DNA of 64,000 nucleotides from CAVXJN01 sp963762165 (GTDB lineage Bacteria; Pseudomonadota; Gammaproteobacteria; JASBUN01), in contig CAVXJN010000001.1 in assembly GCA_963762165.1 (NCBI GenBank), positions 806,001 through 870,000 on the forward strand. Direction: 5' to 3'. Below, piece after piece: positions 38,483 through 47,363 of this stretch. A program made the position numbers and the translations under genes. Position 1 is the first letter of the stretch. Every line of letters begins with the position of its first letter. Below the pieces are notes generated by a model, which did no database searches, had not been told where the DNA came from, and saw only the letters and a program-made list of their open reading frames with translations.

Positions 38483-39532
38483 ATGAACGATCCCGACAAA
38501 ATCAGCATCACCGAACCGGACGACTGGCACCTTCATGTGCGCGACGACGCAATACTCGCCGACGTACTCCCCCACACCGCGCAGCGTTTCGCGCGCGCCA
38601 TCATCATGCCGAATCTCAAACCGCCGGTCGCCACAGTAGCGGCCGCGCAACTATATCGTCAGCGGATCATGGATGCTCTTCCTGGCGGTTCGGCCTTCGA
38701 GCCGTTGATGACGCTGTATCTCACGCCGAACACCGCTCCCGAAGAAATTCACCGTGCCAAGGAGTCGGGCGTCGTCCACGGCGTCAAGCTGTATCCGGCC
38801 GGCGCCACCACGCATTCCGATGCGGGTGTGCACCATCTGCAATCGGTACGCCCGGTATTGGAAGCCATGGCGGAAGTCGGCCTGCCGCTATTGGTGCACG
38901 GCGAAGTCACCGACCCGGGTGTCGATGTATTCGATCGCGAACGGGTCTTCATAGAGCGCCAGTTGCTGCCGCAAGTCGAGTCGTTGCCGTCGCTGCGCGT
39001 TGTGCTGGAACACATCACTACCAAAGAGGCGGTCGCATTCGTGACTCAGGCGCACGCGGGCGTGGCGGCCACCGTAACGCCGCAGCACCTGCTCATGAAT
39101 CGCAACGAACTGTTTCGCGGCGGCATCCGGCCGCACCATTACTGCCTGCCGGTACTGAAGCGCGAAATCCATCGCGAAACGTTGCTGGCTGCGGTTTCCA
39201 CCGGCAACCCGAAATTTTTTCTCGGCACCGACAGCGCCCCCCACTCCCGCAGCAGTAAGGAATCGGCCTGTGGCTGTGCGGGCATCTATTCGGCTCACGC
39301 CGCGATCGAACTGTATGCCGAAGCGTTCGACGAAGCCGGCGCCCTGGACAAACTGGAAGGCTTCGCCAGCTTCCACGGCGCGGATTTCTATGGGCTACCG
39401 CGCAACCGCAGGCGCATCACGCTGGTGCGGAAGGAATGGCAGGTGCCCGAAGAATACCCGTTAGGCGGAGAGACGGTAGTACCTTTGCGCGCCGGCGAAC
39501 GCGTGCGTTGGCAACTCGTGCCGGCGCTGTAG
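38483..39532 (+). CDS. pyrC: Dihydroorotase
   Basis: PyrC closes carbamoyl aspartate to dihydroorotate in pyrimidine synthesis. The 349-residue protein is the class II (E. coli-like) type. Zinc ligands His16 and His18 lie in DDWHLHVRD, and the carboxylated Lys102 lies in GVKLYPAGATTHSD, at the E. coli position. VHGEVTD and the catalytic LGTDSAPHSRSSKES are intact. No frameshift. It stands alone, divergent from the dehydrogenase operon. Confidence 0.97.
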   Translation: MNDPDKISITEPDDWHLHVRDDAILADVLPHTAQRFARAIIMPNLKPPVATVAAAQLYRQRIMDALPGGSAFEPLMTLYLTPNTAPEEIHRAKESGVVHGVKLYPAGATTHSDAGVHHLQSVRPVLEAMAEVGLPLLVHGEVTDPGVDVFDRERVFIERQLLPQVESLPSLRVVLEHITTKEAVAFVTQAHAGVAATVTPQHLLMNRNELFRGGIRPHHYCLPVLKREIHRETLLAAVSTGNPKFFLGTDSAPHSRSSKESACGCAGIYSAHAAIELYAEAFDEAGALDKLEGFASFHGADFYGLPRNRRRITLVRKEWQVPEEYPLGGETVVPLRAGERVRWQLVPAL

Positions 39533-39618
39533 CGGCGCCGCAGCTTCGCGCTTGCTCGATGCCGACGCGGATCGATACAGGCCGCGACTTCGAGCGCGCC
39601 GGATCGACACCGGGCTCC

Positions 39619-40560
39619 CTACCACACCGACGTGACGCGCCAGCCCTGGCGTTCGAGCAACTGCAGAATGCCGACTTTGCCCGGCAAATGCAGCGCCCCC
39701 ACCGCAACGAAAGTGTCGCCCTGCTTTAGATACGGCTGCATCCGCTCGACCATGCGTCGATTGCGCTTGATCACCAGTTCATTGAGAAAACGGGCATTGC
39801 GGTCAACGCCGCCGCTCCAGGGATAAGAACGCGCAACGTCGATCAGCTTGCCGAGGTCATGCTGCAGGTAGGCGTTGAGCAGCGGTTCGTACATGTTGCC
39901 GATCTGCGGCAACTGGTCCAGGGTCGTGCGCAGGATCGACAGTTGATCGGCCATCGGCAAATTGCCCAGTACCGCCGCGTGTTCCTCGGCCTGTTCCAGG
40001 CCGCAGGTTTCCTTGTTCTCCCGCACTGCCCGCGTGTACAGGATCAGGTCCAGAAATTCGCCGGTCTGCTGCGGCGGCATACTCAGCATATAAGCGAGCG
40101 TCAACGGCTTCATGAACATCACCATCGCCTCCGCGAGACCGTGCTCGCGCGCCGCCGAAACCGCGCGTTGATAAAGCGGCTCTCCGGCTACCGCCCGAAG
40201 TGTGCGGCCGTCGCTGAAGAACATCGCCTGCATTTCCGCGGCAAGCGCGACATAGTCGAGCTTGACTTCGGTACAGATGCGCTTCGCGGATTCGAACGCC
40301 GACGCCACTGGCGCCGCCAGGTGCGTAACCCGAGGGTCTTCGACATGCATGGTGCCGAAGACGTAACTTGGCCGGACCCCCGGACGGCCGATCTTCCACA
40401 ACAGGCCGTGGCGGTGCTTGTCCGGCTGCAGGACCGCGTACGGATCCTGCGGCTGCGCCGCAGAGGTCGTAGATGCGGCCGACGCCGCGAATACGCAAAT
40501 CAGTCCGAGCAACCCAAGCAACAGTCGCGCGACCGGCAGACGCTTGTCCAGAGCTCTCAT
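39619..40560 (-). CDS. TraB/GumN family protein
   Basis: This 313-residue exported protein has an N-terminal hydrophobic signal (LLLGLLGLICVFAASAASTTSA) and the TraB/GumN fold. The first motif is SYVFGTMHVEDPRV near residue 70 and the last is VAVGALHLPGKVGILQLLERQGW. Relatives include Tiki-type metalloproteases, and the conserved His and Glu residues of those motifs suggest a metal site, but bacterial members have no agreed function. The ATG at 40560 is chosen because the longer frame lacks similarity. Confidence 0.85.
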   Translation of the reverse strand: MRALDKRLPVARLLLGLLGLICVFAASAASTTSAAQPQDPYAVLQPDKHRHGLLWKIGRPGVRPSYVFGTMHVEDPRVTHLAAPVASAFESAKRICTEVKLDYVALAAEMQAMFFSDGRTLRAVAGEPLYQRAVSAAREHGLAEAMVMFMKPLTLAYMLSMPPQQTGEFLDLILYTRAVRENKETCGLEQAEEHAAVLGNLPMADQLSILRTTLDQLPQIGNMYEPLLNAYLQHDLGKLIDVARSYPWSGGVDRNARFLNELVIKRNRRMVERMQPYLKQGDTFVAVGALHLPGKVGILQLLERQGWRVTSVW

Positions 40561-40703
40561 GTCCACTCCATTCGATTGCGTTTCGCACTGAATCCGAAAA
40601 TCCACGGCCACTGTAGGATAACGTGCCTTGCACTGTCGTGCGCGGCACTGCCACGAAGCACGGCGCTTCGCTTTTCCGCCAGGCATTGGGTATCCTGTGA
40701 GTG

Positions 40704-41357
40704 ATGAATAACGAGGATTCGAAGTATGTGATGGCGAACCGCTTCCGAGGTTTTTTACCGGTAGTGGTCGACCTCGAAACCGGCGGTTTCAACTCCCGGA
40801 CCGACGCCCTGCTGGAAATGGCCGTCATCATCATCAAAATGGACGACGAAGGTTTCGTCCACGTTGCGGAAACATTCCATGAGCACATCGCACCATTCCC
40901 CGGCGCCCACCTCAACCCCGAAGCCCTGGCGTTCACCGGCATCGACCCGCACCACCCGTTCCGCAACGCAGCGCCGGAGCGGGATGCGTTGCAACGTTTG
41001 TTTCGTCCCGTCCGCCAAGCGATCAAGCAGCAGGGCTGCAAGCGCGCGATCCTGGTGGGTCACAACGCGTTTTTCGATCTCGGCTTCATCAATGCCGCCG
41101 TGGAACGCAACGACATCAAGCGCAATCCGTTCCACCCATTCAGCACTTTCGATACGGTTTCACTGGCGGGGCTGGCCTACGGCCAGACCGTGCTGGCACG
41201 CGCGGCACAAGCTGCAGGGCTCGATTGGGACAGCGAAGAGGCCCATTCGGCGCTGTACGATGCCGAACGCACGGCGCAATTGTTCTGCGCCATCGTCAAC
41301 CGCTGGCACGAACTGCATCAGCCGTACGGCCGCGCGCCACGCCGCACCGGCTCCTGA
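40704..41357 (+). CDS. rnt: Ribonuclease T
   Basis: RNase T is a DEDDh 3'-to-5' exonuclease that trims the 3' ends of tRNA and other stable RNA. The acidic motifs are VVVDLETGGF (Exo I), VGHNAFFDLGF (Exo II) and HSALYDAERTA (Exo III with His and Asp). Length (217 residues) is normal. A GTG at 40701 directly precedes the ATG and could also be used. It is followed by a shared terminator and grxD in the opposite direction. Confidence 0.96.
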   Translation: MNNEDSKYVMANRFRGFLPVVVDLETGGFNSRTDALLEMAVIIIKMDDEGFVHVAETFHEHIAPFPGAHLNPEALAFTGIDPHHPFRNAAPERDALQRLFRPVRQAIKQQGCKRAILVGHNAFFDLGFINAAVERNDIKRNPFHPFSTFDTVSLAGLAYGQTVLARAAQAAGLDWDSEEAHSALYDAERTAQLFCAIVNRWHELHQPYGRAPRRTGS

Positions 41358-41371
41358 GCGAGCAAGAAAAA

Positions 41372-41397
41372 ACCCGCGCCCTTCGCAGGCCGCGGGT
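41372..41397 (-). terminator. Rho-independent terminator between rnt and grxD
   Basis: Stem ACCCGCG (41372-41378) pairs with CGCGGGT (41391-41397). On the minus strand the hairpin is followed by a run of six T, making a good terminator for grxD. On the plus strand it begins 14 bases after the rnt stop and may act there as well. Confidence 0.8.
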
Positions 41398-41421
41398 CCC
41401 GGTGCTGCTCCCAGCGCTGGA

Positions 41422-41748
41422 TCAGGAAGCCTGTTTCGCAGTCGCTTCCTGGGTCATTTTCTGCAGCTCGCCTTTCTGGTGCAGTTCCAAGGTGATGTCG
41501 CAACCACCGACCAGCTCGCCGTTGACATAGAGCTGCGGAAATGTCGGCCAGTTGGCGAAGCGCGGCAAGTTCTCGAATACTTCCGGATCGGCCAGCACGT
41601 TCACGTAGGCGAACTCCACACCGCAGGACTGTAACGCCTGGGCGGCGCGGCTGGAAAAACCGCACTGGGGCATCTGTGGCGTTCCCTTCATGTACAACAC
41701 GATGGGGTTGTTCTCCACTTGCTGTTTGATGCGTTCCATTACGTCCAT
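41422..41748 (-). CDS. grxD: Monothiol glutaredoxin
   Basis: Grx4-type monothiol glutaredoxin, 108 residues, which carries 2Fe-2S clusters between assembly and target proteins. The active site is CGFS with Cys29, within KGTPQMPQCGFSSRA. WPTFPQLYVNGELVGGCDI is the glutathione-binding part. The ATG at 41748 (MDVMERIKQQ) matches the family start. It has its own terminator downstream. Confidence 0.96.
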   Translation of the reverse strand: MDVMERIKQQVENNPIVLYMKGTPQMPQCGFSSRAAQALQSCGVEFAYVNVLADPEVFENLPRFANWPTFPQLYVNGELVGGCDITLELHQKGELQKMTQEATAKQAS

Positions 41749-41933
41749 TTTCACCACCTCTTGTAAGTCAATTTGTGGAGAACCCGCCGTGTTCGCGGCG
41801 AGATCATGAGTTCCGGTGCCCAACGTAATACCTGAGCAATTTGGTTAAGTATAATCGTACAGCCGGGGGCGGCACAAGTCGGCGCCGCGCAGTTGCTCGA
41901 AGGGTGGGGTTATCGGGGCGCGCGCGGCGCAAT

Positions 41934-43715
41934 TCAACCCTGGCCGTCGACGTTCAGTTGCAGCCAGTATTCCAGCAACGCCAAGTGCCACAACTTGCTG
42001 CCCTGGATCCGGGTGAAGTGATTTTCAGGATCCGTCAGCAACTTGTCCACATAGGCACGCTGATACAGCCCGCGACTGCGGCACGCTGCGGAGTTCAAGA
42101 TATCGCGCATGAACTCGAGAAACTCACCACGCACGTATTTGAGTGCGGGAACCGGGAAATAACCCTTCGGGCGGTCGATGACGGCGTCGGGGATCAGACC
42201 CCGGGCAATGGTCTTCAGCGGACCTTTCCCGCCTTGCTTGAGTTTCAATTCCGGTGGCATCTGCGCCGCCAGTTCCACCAGCTCGTGGTCCAGGAACGGC
42301 ACGCGCGCCTCCAGTCCCCAAGCCATGGTCATATTGTCCACCCGCTTTACCGGGTCATCCACAATCAAGGTCGTCACATCGGCACGTAGCACACGGTCGA
42401 GGAACTCATCGGCATCGGGCAGCCCCAGCAGCGACTCGATCATGTCGGCGGTGTGATCAGCACCGTGCAGCGCCGGATCGACCATTTCCAGATATTCGTC
42501 GTGATCGCGGTCGAAGTACTGCGATCGGAAGCGTTCCAAATCCGAGCCCCGCGCTTCATTCATACGTCCATACCAGAAATAACCGGCAAACACTTCATCG
42601 GCGCCCTGACCGCTTTGCACCACTTTCACATGCTGCGAGACCTGTTCGGCGAGCAAATAGAATGCCACGGCGTCCTGGCCGAACATGGGCTCGGCCATTT
42701 GCCGTACCGCTTCCGGTAACCGTCCCAGTACACCTTCGTTGGCAATGCGGAACTTGTGATGTCGAGTACCGTAACGGGCCACCACCTGATCGGAGTATTC
42801 GAACTCGGATCCCTTCTCTTCCGGCATATCCTCGAAACCGACCGAGAACGTCATCAAGTCGTCGACACCCGCTTCGGCCAGCAACGCCACCAGCAAGCTG
42901 GAATCCAGGCCGCCCGACAGCAATACACCCACCGGTACGTCGGCGATGGTTTTGCGCCGTTGTACTGAGCGGCGCAGCGCCTCGTGGATGGCTTCGTACC
43001 ACTCCCATTCCGAGCGCTGCTGTTGCGGACGGCAGGCACGCAAATGCCAGTAATGGTCCTGACTGACGCTGCCTTCGGCATCCAAGGTCAACGTCGTGCC
43101 GGGCGCAAGCTTGCGCACGCCGTTGAGAACGGTGCGCGGTGCTGGCACGACTCCGTGCAAGGTGAATTGGTGATGCAGTGCAACGGCATCGATGCTGGTA
43201 TCAACGCCACCGGCGGCAAGCAACGCCTGCGGGTTGGACGCAAACGCAAAGCGCTGATCGTCGAGGCTGTAATAAAGCGGCTTGATGCCGAGGCGATCGC
43301 GGGCGAGAAACAAGCAGCGCTCGCGTACGCTCCAGATCGCAAACGCGAACATGCCGTGCAGACGATCGACGCAGCGCGCACCCCATTCGGCGTACGCCTT
43401 CAGGATGACTTCCGAATCGCCGTCGCTGAAGAAGTGGTAACCCTTCTGTACCAGTTCCGCCCGCAGGGTTGGATAGTTGTAGATCGTGCCGTTGAACACT
43501 AGTACCAGCCCCAGCTCGGTATCCACCATCGGCTGGTTGGAGCGGGGCGACAAATCGATGATCGACAAGCGGCGGTGGCCCAGCGCAACCGGGCCGTCGG
43601 AGTAGCTGCCTTCATGGTCCGGCCCGCGGGTCGCGAGCACGTCCATCATTCGGGCGATATCGTCGAGTTCGGGTTGGGTCGCGTCGAAGCGCAACTCGCC
43701 GCAGATTCCGCACAT
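41934..43715 (-). CDS. Asparagine synthase-type amidotransferase, probably N-acetylglutaminylglutamine amidotransferase
   Basis: This 593-residue enzyme has an N-terminal class II glutaminase with nucleophile Cys2 (MCGICGELRF), RGPDHEGS and FNGTIYNY. An asparagine-synthase domain follows, with the PPi loop LLSGGLDSSLL at about residue 265. The overall pattern (ALGHRRLSIIDLSPRSNQPMVD, HHQFTLHGVVPAPRT, IDRPKGYFPVPALKYVRG) fits the group that makes the osmolyte N-acetylglutaminylglutamine amide better than AsnB. That group normally sits beside a GNAT/ATP-grasp synthetase and a peptidase, and neither is present here. Ordinary asparagine synthase remains an alternative. Confidence 0.75.
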   Translation of the reverse strand: MCGICGELRFDATQPELDDIARMMDVLATRGPDHEGSYSDGPVALGHRRLSIIDLSPRSNQPMVDTELGLVLVFNGTIYNYPTLRAELVQKGYHFFSDGDSEVILKAYAEWGARCVDRLHGMFAFAIWSVRERCLFLARDRLGIKPLYYSLDDQRFAFASNPQALLAAGGVDTSIDAVALHHQFTLHGVVPAPRTVLNGVRKLAPGTTLTLDAEGSVSQDHYWHLRACRPQQQRSEWEWYEAIHEALRRSVQRRKTIADVPVGVLLSGGLDSSLLVALLAEAGVDDLMTFSVGFEDMPEEKGSEFEYSDQVVARYGTRHHKFRIANEGVLGRLPEAVRQMAEPMFGQDAVAFYLLAEQVSQHVKVVQSGQGADEVFAGYFWYGRMNEARGSDLERFRSQYFDRDHDEYLEMVDPALHGADHTADMIESLLGLPDADEFLDRVLRADVTTLIVDDPVKRVDNMTMAWGLEARVPFLDHELVELAAQMPPELKLKQGGKGPLKTIARGLIPDAVIDRPKGYFPVPALKYVRGEFLEFMRDILNSAACRSRGLYQRAYVDKLLTDPENHFTRIQGSKLWHLALLEYWLQLNVDGQG

Positions 43716-43761
43716 AGCTTCTTATCGGTCCAGTGGAGGTGGTCGGACGTTCGCAAACGCC

Positions 43762-44103
43762 TCAGTGGGCAACGCGCAGACGATCGACCACCCGGCGTAC
43801 TTCGCGGGTCGACTCGGCCACACGCAAAGCGCGGCTGCGCACCTGGTCGCTGGGCACTGTGCCCTGCAGTGTGACGATGCCGCGTTGCGAGTTCACGCGT
43901 ATTGCCATCGCCGGTATCTGCGAATCGCTCACGAAGGCGGCATTGATGCGATTGGTGATGCGTACGTCCATCTGCTGGTCCTCGGTGCTGCGGGAATCCG
44001 TTCTCGGCCTTCCGTCCGCGATGCCGGTTCCCACCAGGGACACACATCCGGTCGAGACAACGGCCGCCAACAGCAACCAAGCAATGCTGCGAACCTGGAT
44101 CAT
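43762..44103 (-). CDS. BON-domain lipoprotein
   Basis: This 113-residue protein has a lipoprotein signal peptide (LLLAAVVSTGC, Cys20). A single BON domain follows: DVRITNRINAAFVSD, MAIRVNSQRGIVTLQGTVPS, ALRVAESTREVRRVVDRLRV. BON domains bind phospholipid or support the envelope, as in OsmY. Most relatives have two; here there is one. The ATG at 44103 with AGGAG upstream is clear, and the longer frame is noise. An envelope-stress role is a guess from the family. Confidence 0.85.
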   Translation of the reverse strand: MIQVRSIAWLLLAAVVSTGCVSLVGTGIADGRPRTDSRSTEDQQMDVRITNRINAAFVSDSQIPAMAIRVNSQRGIVTLQGTVPSDQVRSRALRVAESTREVRRVVDRLRVAH

Positions 44104-44137
44104 TTCTGCTCCTGGTAAATGATGAGTGTAGTACGGG

Positions 44138-45703
44138 TCAGTTTGACGTCGGATCCACTTCAGCGGCGGTAGGTACACCCCAGCCTCCGCCACCGGCAGT
44201 CTCGATCCGCAGGCGATCGCCGCATTGTATTTGCAAACTGACTTTGGCCGGTAGCGGCGTATCGTTGAGCCAATTGGCCCCCACCTGACCGGCGCCACCG
44301 CCGGCGACGCCCCATGGCGCATGGCGGCGGCGCTCACTGAGTATGGTCGCCTGCGCGGGCGCCAGAAACTCGAACTCGCGCACGATGCCGTCGCCGCCGC
44401 GGCGACGTCCTGCGCCGCCCGATCCGCGCCGCACCTGGTAGCGGCGGATTCGCAATGGGTACAACATTTCCAAGACTTCGATGGGCGTGTTCAAGGTGTT
44501 GGTCATGTGGGTCTGCACCGCGCTCAGGCCGCCGCCGTCACGTCCGGCGCCCATACCGCCGCCAATGGTTTCGTAGTAATCCCAGCTTCCGACTTCCTGG
44601 CGCGCACCCAGGGCGAGATTGTTCATACTGCCATGGCTCGCGGCCGGGATCTTGTCCGGCAATGCCTGCGCCAAGGCGCCGCATACGACATCGACCACGC
44701 GCGTGCTGGTTTCGACATTGCCTGCCGCAACTGCGGCCGGCCGGCGGGCGTGTAACAGACTGCCCGGCGGCACCCGCAAACGAATGGGTCGGAAGCTGCC
44801 CGCCGCCGCCGGCGTCTGCGGCGGCATCAAACAACGAAACACGTAATACACTGCAGCCGCTGCCACCGACAGCGGGCAATTGATGTTGCCGGGGACCTGT
44901 GCCGCGGTGCCGTCGAAATCCAGCACCACCTCGCCCTGTCTAACCTCAGCCCGTACCGCGATAACGATGTCCTCGTTGCCCTGACCGTCGTCGTCCATGT
45001 AATCCGTGAAGTGATATTCGCCATCCGGAATCTGCCGCAAGGCGGAGCGGGCAAGCCCTTCAGCGTAGTCATTCAGCGCTCCCAGGGCCTGCCGGTACGA
45101 ATCCGAACCAAGCCGCTCCACCAACGCCGTCAGCCGCTGGACACCGGTACGATTGGCGCTGATCTGCGCGGCAAAATCGCCCTGGGCGTTCTGCTCATTG
45201 GCGGTTTTCGCGGTCAAGGCCCGCAGCAGATCGTCATCCACCGCACCGCCACGCAGCAGGTAGGACGGCGGAATCACCATCCCTTCTTCGTCGAGTGTCC
45301 GCGAGATCGGCATCGAACCGGGCGTCGTGGATCCGATGTCGGCGTGATGGGCGCGGTTGGCGACGAAGCCGCATAAACGCTGGTCGACGAATACGGGCGC
45401 GATCAAGGTGACGTCGGGAAGATGCGTACCGCCCAGGAACGGATCGTTGACGATCACCATATCGTCACGACGCCAGGAAACCTGGGCGACGATATCCCCC
45501 ATGGCGTACGCCATGCTGCCCAGATGCACGGGTATGTGCGCGGCTTGCGCGCACAACTCGCCGTCGGCGTCGAAAATCGCGCAGGAGAAATCCAGCCGAT
45601 CCTTGATATTCGGAGAAAATGAAGTGCGCCGCAGCACTGCGCCCATTTCGTCGCAGATGGCATTGACGCGGCTGGCGAAAATGCTGAGTTCGACCGGGTC
45701 CAT
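44138..45703 (-). CDS. Hydantoinase B/oxoprolinase family protein
   Basis: This HyuB-family protein of about 521 residues matches N-methylhydantoinase B and the C-terminal half of 5-oxoprolinase. Motifs: DPVELSIFASRVNAICDEMGAVLRR, SFSPNIKDRLDFSCAIFD, DDMVIVNDPFLGGTHLPDVT, ANRAHHADIGSTTPGSMP, and GGGMGAGRDGGG. Such enzymes work with a HyuA subunit that uses ATP, but no hyuA lies next to it. Start at 45703 is preferred; an upstream start adds 27 residues without similarity. Substrate unknown. Confidence 0.88.
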   Translation of the reverse strand: MDPVELSIFASRVNAICDEMGAVLRRTSFSPNIKDRLDFSCAIFDADGELCAQAAHIPVHLGSMAYAMGDIVAQVSWRRDDMVIVNDPFLGGTHLPDVTLIAPVFVDQRLCGFVANRAHHADIGSTTPGSMPISRTLDEEGMVIPPSYLLRGGAVDDDLLRALTAKTANEQNAQGDFAAQISANRTGVQRLTALVERLGSDSYRQALGALNDYAEGLARSALRQIPDGEYHFTDYMDDDGQGNEDIVIAVRAEVRQGEVVLDFDGTAAQVPGNINCPLSVAAAAVYYVFRCLMPPQTPAAAGSFRPIRLRVPPGSLLHARRPAAVAAGNVETSTRVVDVVCGALAQALPDKIPAASHGSMNNLALGARQEVGSWDYYETIGGGMGAGRDGGGLSAVQTHMTNTLNTPIEVLEMLYPLRIRRYQVRRGSGGAGRRRGGDGIVREFEFLAPAQATILSERRRHAPWGVAGGGAGQVGANWLNDTPLPAKVSLQIQCGDRLRIETAGGGGWGVPTAAEVDPTSN

Positions 45704-45845
45704 GGCGGCGATATTAGCAGACAAGCTTTTTGACGTTTTTCTTATCATCACTGCCTTGGCGTCGGCGGCCCATATAACTCCCATGCTTCTTTTAAGTTAA
45801 TCATAAAGCCCGACCGCTGACATTCATGTCCAAGGGGGAACGGGC

Positions 45846-46025
45846 GTGGTCCTGGCGCCGATCATTGCCTTCCCGATACGCACCGGCAATGGCATTCCGA
45901 CCGAATGGACTGTGTGGTTCCACGTCGTGGCGGCTGTGCTATGGATCGGCCTTCCATGCTTGTTCAACTTCGTGCAAGTACCGGCACCGCGCGAGCCATG
46001 GCCGGATGACGGCCCGCCCCTTTAA
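45846..46025 (+). CDS. Possible small membrane protein
   Basis: A 59-codon frame begins at a GTG preceded by AAGGGGGAA at good spacing. It encodes a short polar start, one hydrophobic stretch (FHVVAAVLWIGLPCLFNFV) and a Pro-rich polar end. It ends 27 bases before a hairpin. I recognise no family. It could instead be part of the argD leader; the ribosome site and following hairpins support a real transcript. Confidence 0.4.
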   Translation: MVLAPIIAFPIRTGNGIPTEWTVWFHVVAAVLWIGLPCLFNFVQVPAPREPWPDDGPPL

Positions 46026-46051
46026 GATTTGCAGCGCCAATGCAATGGTTT

Positions 46052-46076
46052 CGAACCCGGCCCCAGGCTGGGTTCG
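46052..46076 (+). other. Hairpin in the argD leader
   Basis: CGAACCC (46052) pairs with GGGTTCG (46070), with a GC-rich loop. It follows the small open frame by 27 bases and precedes the terminator at 46139 by about 60 bases. It has no T-run, so it may be an RNA structure that acts with that terminator, or simply protect the 3' end. Confidence 0.4.
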
Positions 46077-46138
46077 TCGCTTAAGCGCCGTCCATGTTGT
46101 TGAAAATCCTCGGCACCCTCGATAGACTCGATTTTTTC

Positions 46139-46171
46139 CGGCAGTCTCGGCAGGGACTGCCGTTTGTTTTT
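46139..46171 (+). terminator. Rho-independent terminator directly upstream of argD
   Basis: CGGCAGT (46139) pairs with ACTGCCG (46156), followed at once by TTTGTTTTT. It ends 16 bases before the argD ATG. It could end the transcript of the small gene upstream, or act as an attenuator controlling argDF. No ribosome site for argD is visible other than within or just after the T-run. Confidence 0.7.
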
Positions 46172-46187
46172 GCCCTGCGGTAATCGA

Positions 46188-47363
46188 ATGTCCGAGCACT
46201 TGATGAACACCTATGCCAGATTGCCGATACGCTTCGCCCGTGGCGAAGGCGTCTGGCTCTGGGACGAAGACGGCAAACGCTACCTGGATGCGCTGTGCGG
46301 TATCGCCGTGTGCGGCCTGGGCCATGCCCATCCCGAAGTGGCTGACGCCGTGTGCGATCAGGCGCGTACGCTGATCCACACCTCGAACATCTACGGCATC
46401 GCCCATCAAGAATCGCTGGCCGACCGACTGGTGGCGCTGTCGGGCATGGAGCAGGTGTTCTTCAGCAACTCCGGCGCCGAGGCCAACGAGGCCGCACTCA
46501 AACTGGCGCGTCTGTATGCGAACCGCAACGAGATCCGTGATCCGCAGGTAATCGTGCTGGACGGCAGCTTCCACGGCCGCACCATGGCGACCCTGGCCGC
46601 CACCGGCAATAGCAAGATTCAGGCGGGCTTCGAACCACTGGTGGCGGGTTTTCTGCGCGCCCCCTACGACGATCTGGGTGCTTTGGAAGAACTCGCCGAC
46701 GCCCACGACAACATCGTCGCCATTCTGGTGGAACCGGTGCTTGGCGAAGGCGGCATCGTAGTGCCGGACGACCAATATCTGAACGGCGTGCGCGCACTGT
46801 GTGACCGCCACGGTTGGCTGATGATGCTGGACGAAATCCAGACCGGCATGTGCCGCACCGGGCGCTGGTTCGGCTTCCAGCACAATGGCGTCCTGCCCGA
46901 CGTCATGACCCTGGCCAAAGCGTTGGGCAACGGTGTGCCCATCGGCGCTTGCCTGGCCCGAGGTCCGGCAGCCGGGGTGTTCCACCCGGGCAACCACGGC
47001 TCGACCTTCGGCGGCAATCCGCTGGCATGTCGTGCCGGACTGAGCGTGGTCGAAATCCTCGAACGCGAACGGCTGGAACAGCGCGCCGAAATCCTGGGCA
47101 CGCGCATGGCCGACGGCTTTCGCACGCAACTGGGCTCCCTCCAGGGGGTGGTCCAGATTCGCAGCAAAGGCCTCATGTTCGGCATCGAATTGGACCGTTC
47201 GGCCGGCGAACTGGTACGCCGGGCGCTGAATAAAGGTCTATTGATCAACGTCACCGCGGACAAGACTATTCGCCTGTTGCCGGCACTGATCACCAGCGAC
47301 GCCGAGGCGGAGCAAATCGTGGACACGGTCTGCACGCTGGTCCGGGAGTTCGTCGCCGCATGA
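46188..47363 (+). CDS. argD: Acetylornithine aminotransferase
   Basis: ArgD is a class III PLP aminotransferase that converts N-acetylglutamate semialdehyde to acetylornithine. The 391-residue protein has GAEANEAALKLAR near residue 97, SFHGRTMATLAATG, Asp215 in LMMLDEIQTG and the PLP Lys244 in TLAKALGNGVPIG. The ATG at 46188 (MSEHLMNTYARLP) gives the family start. It overlaps argF by four bases (ATGA), so the pair is translationally coupled. A terminator sits just before it. Confidence 0.93.
   Translation: MSEHLMNTYARLPIRFARGEGVWLWDEDGKRYLDALCGIAVCGLGHAHPEVADAVCDQARTLIHTSNIYGIAHQESLADRLVALSGMEQVFFSNSGAEANEAALKLARLYANRNEIRDPQVIVLDGSFHGRTMATLAATGNSKIQAGFEPLVAGFLRAPYDDLGALEELADAHDNIVAILVEPVLGEGGIVVPDDQYLNGVRALCDRHGWLMMLDEIQTGMCRTGRWFGFQHNGVLPDVMTLAKALGNGVPIGACLARGPAAGVFHPGNHGSTFGGNPLACRAGLSVVEILERERLEQRAEILGTRMADGFRTQLGSLQGVVQIRSKGLMFGIELDRSAGELVRRALNKGLLINVTADKTIRLLPALITSDAEAEQIVDTVCTLVREFVAA

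Noticed and set aside
45939..47129. 396-codon open frame opposite argD
   Set aside because: Composition is typical of an antisense shadow, and argD on the plus strand has all its catalytic residues.
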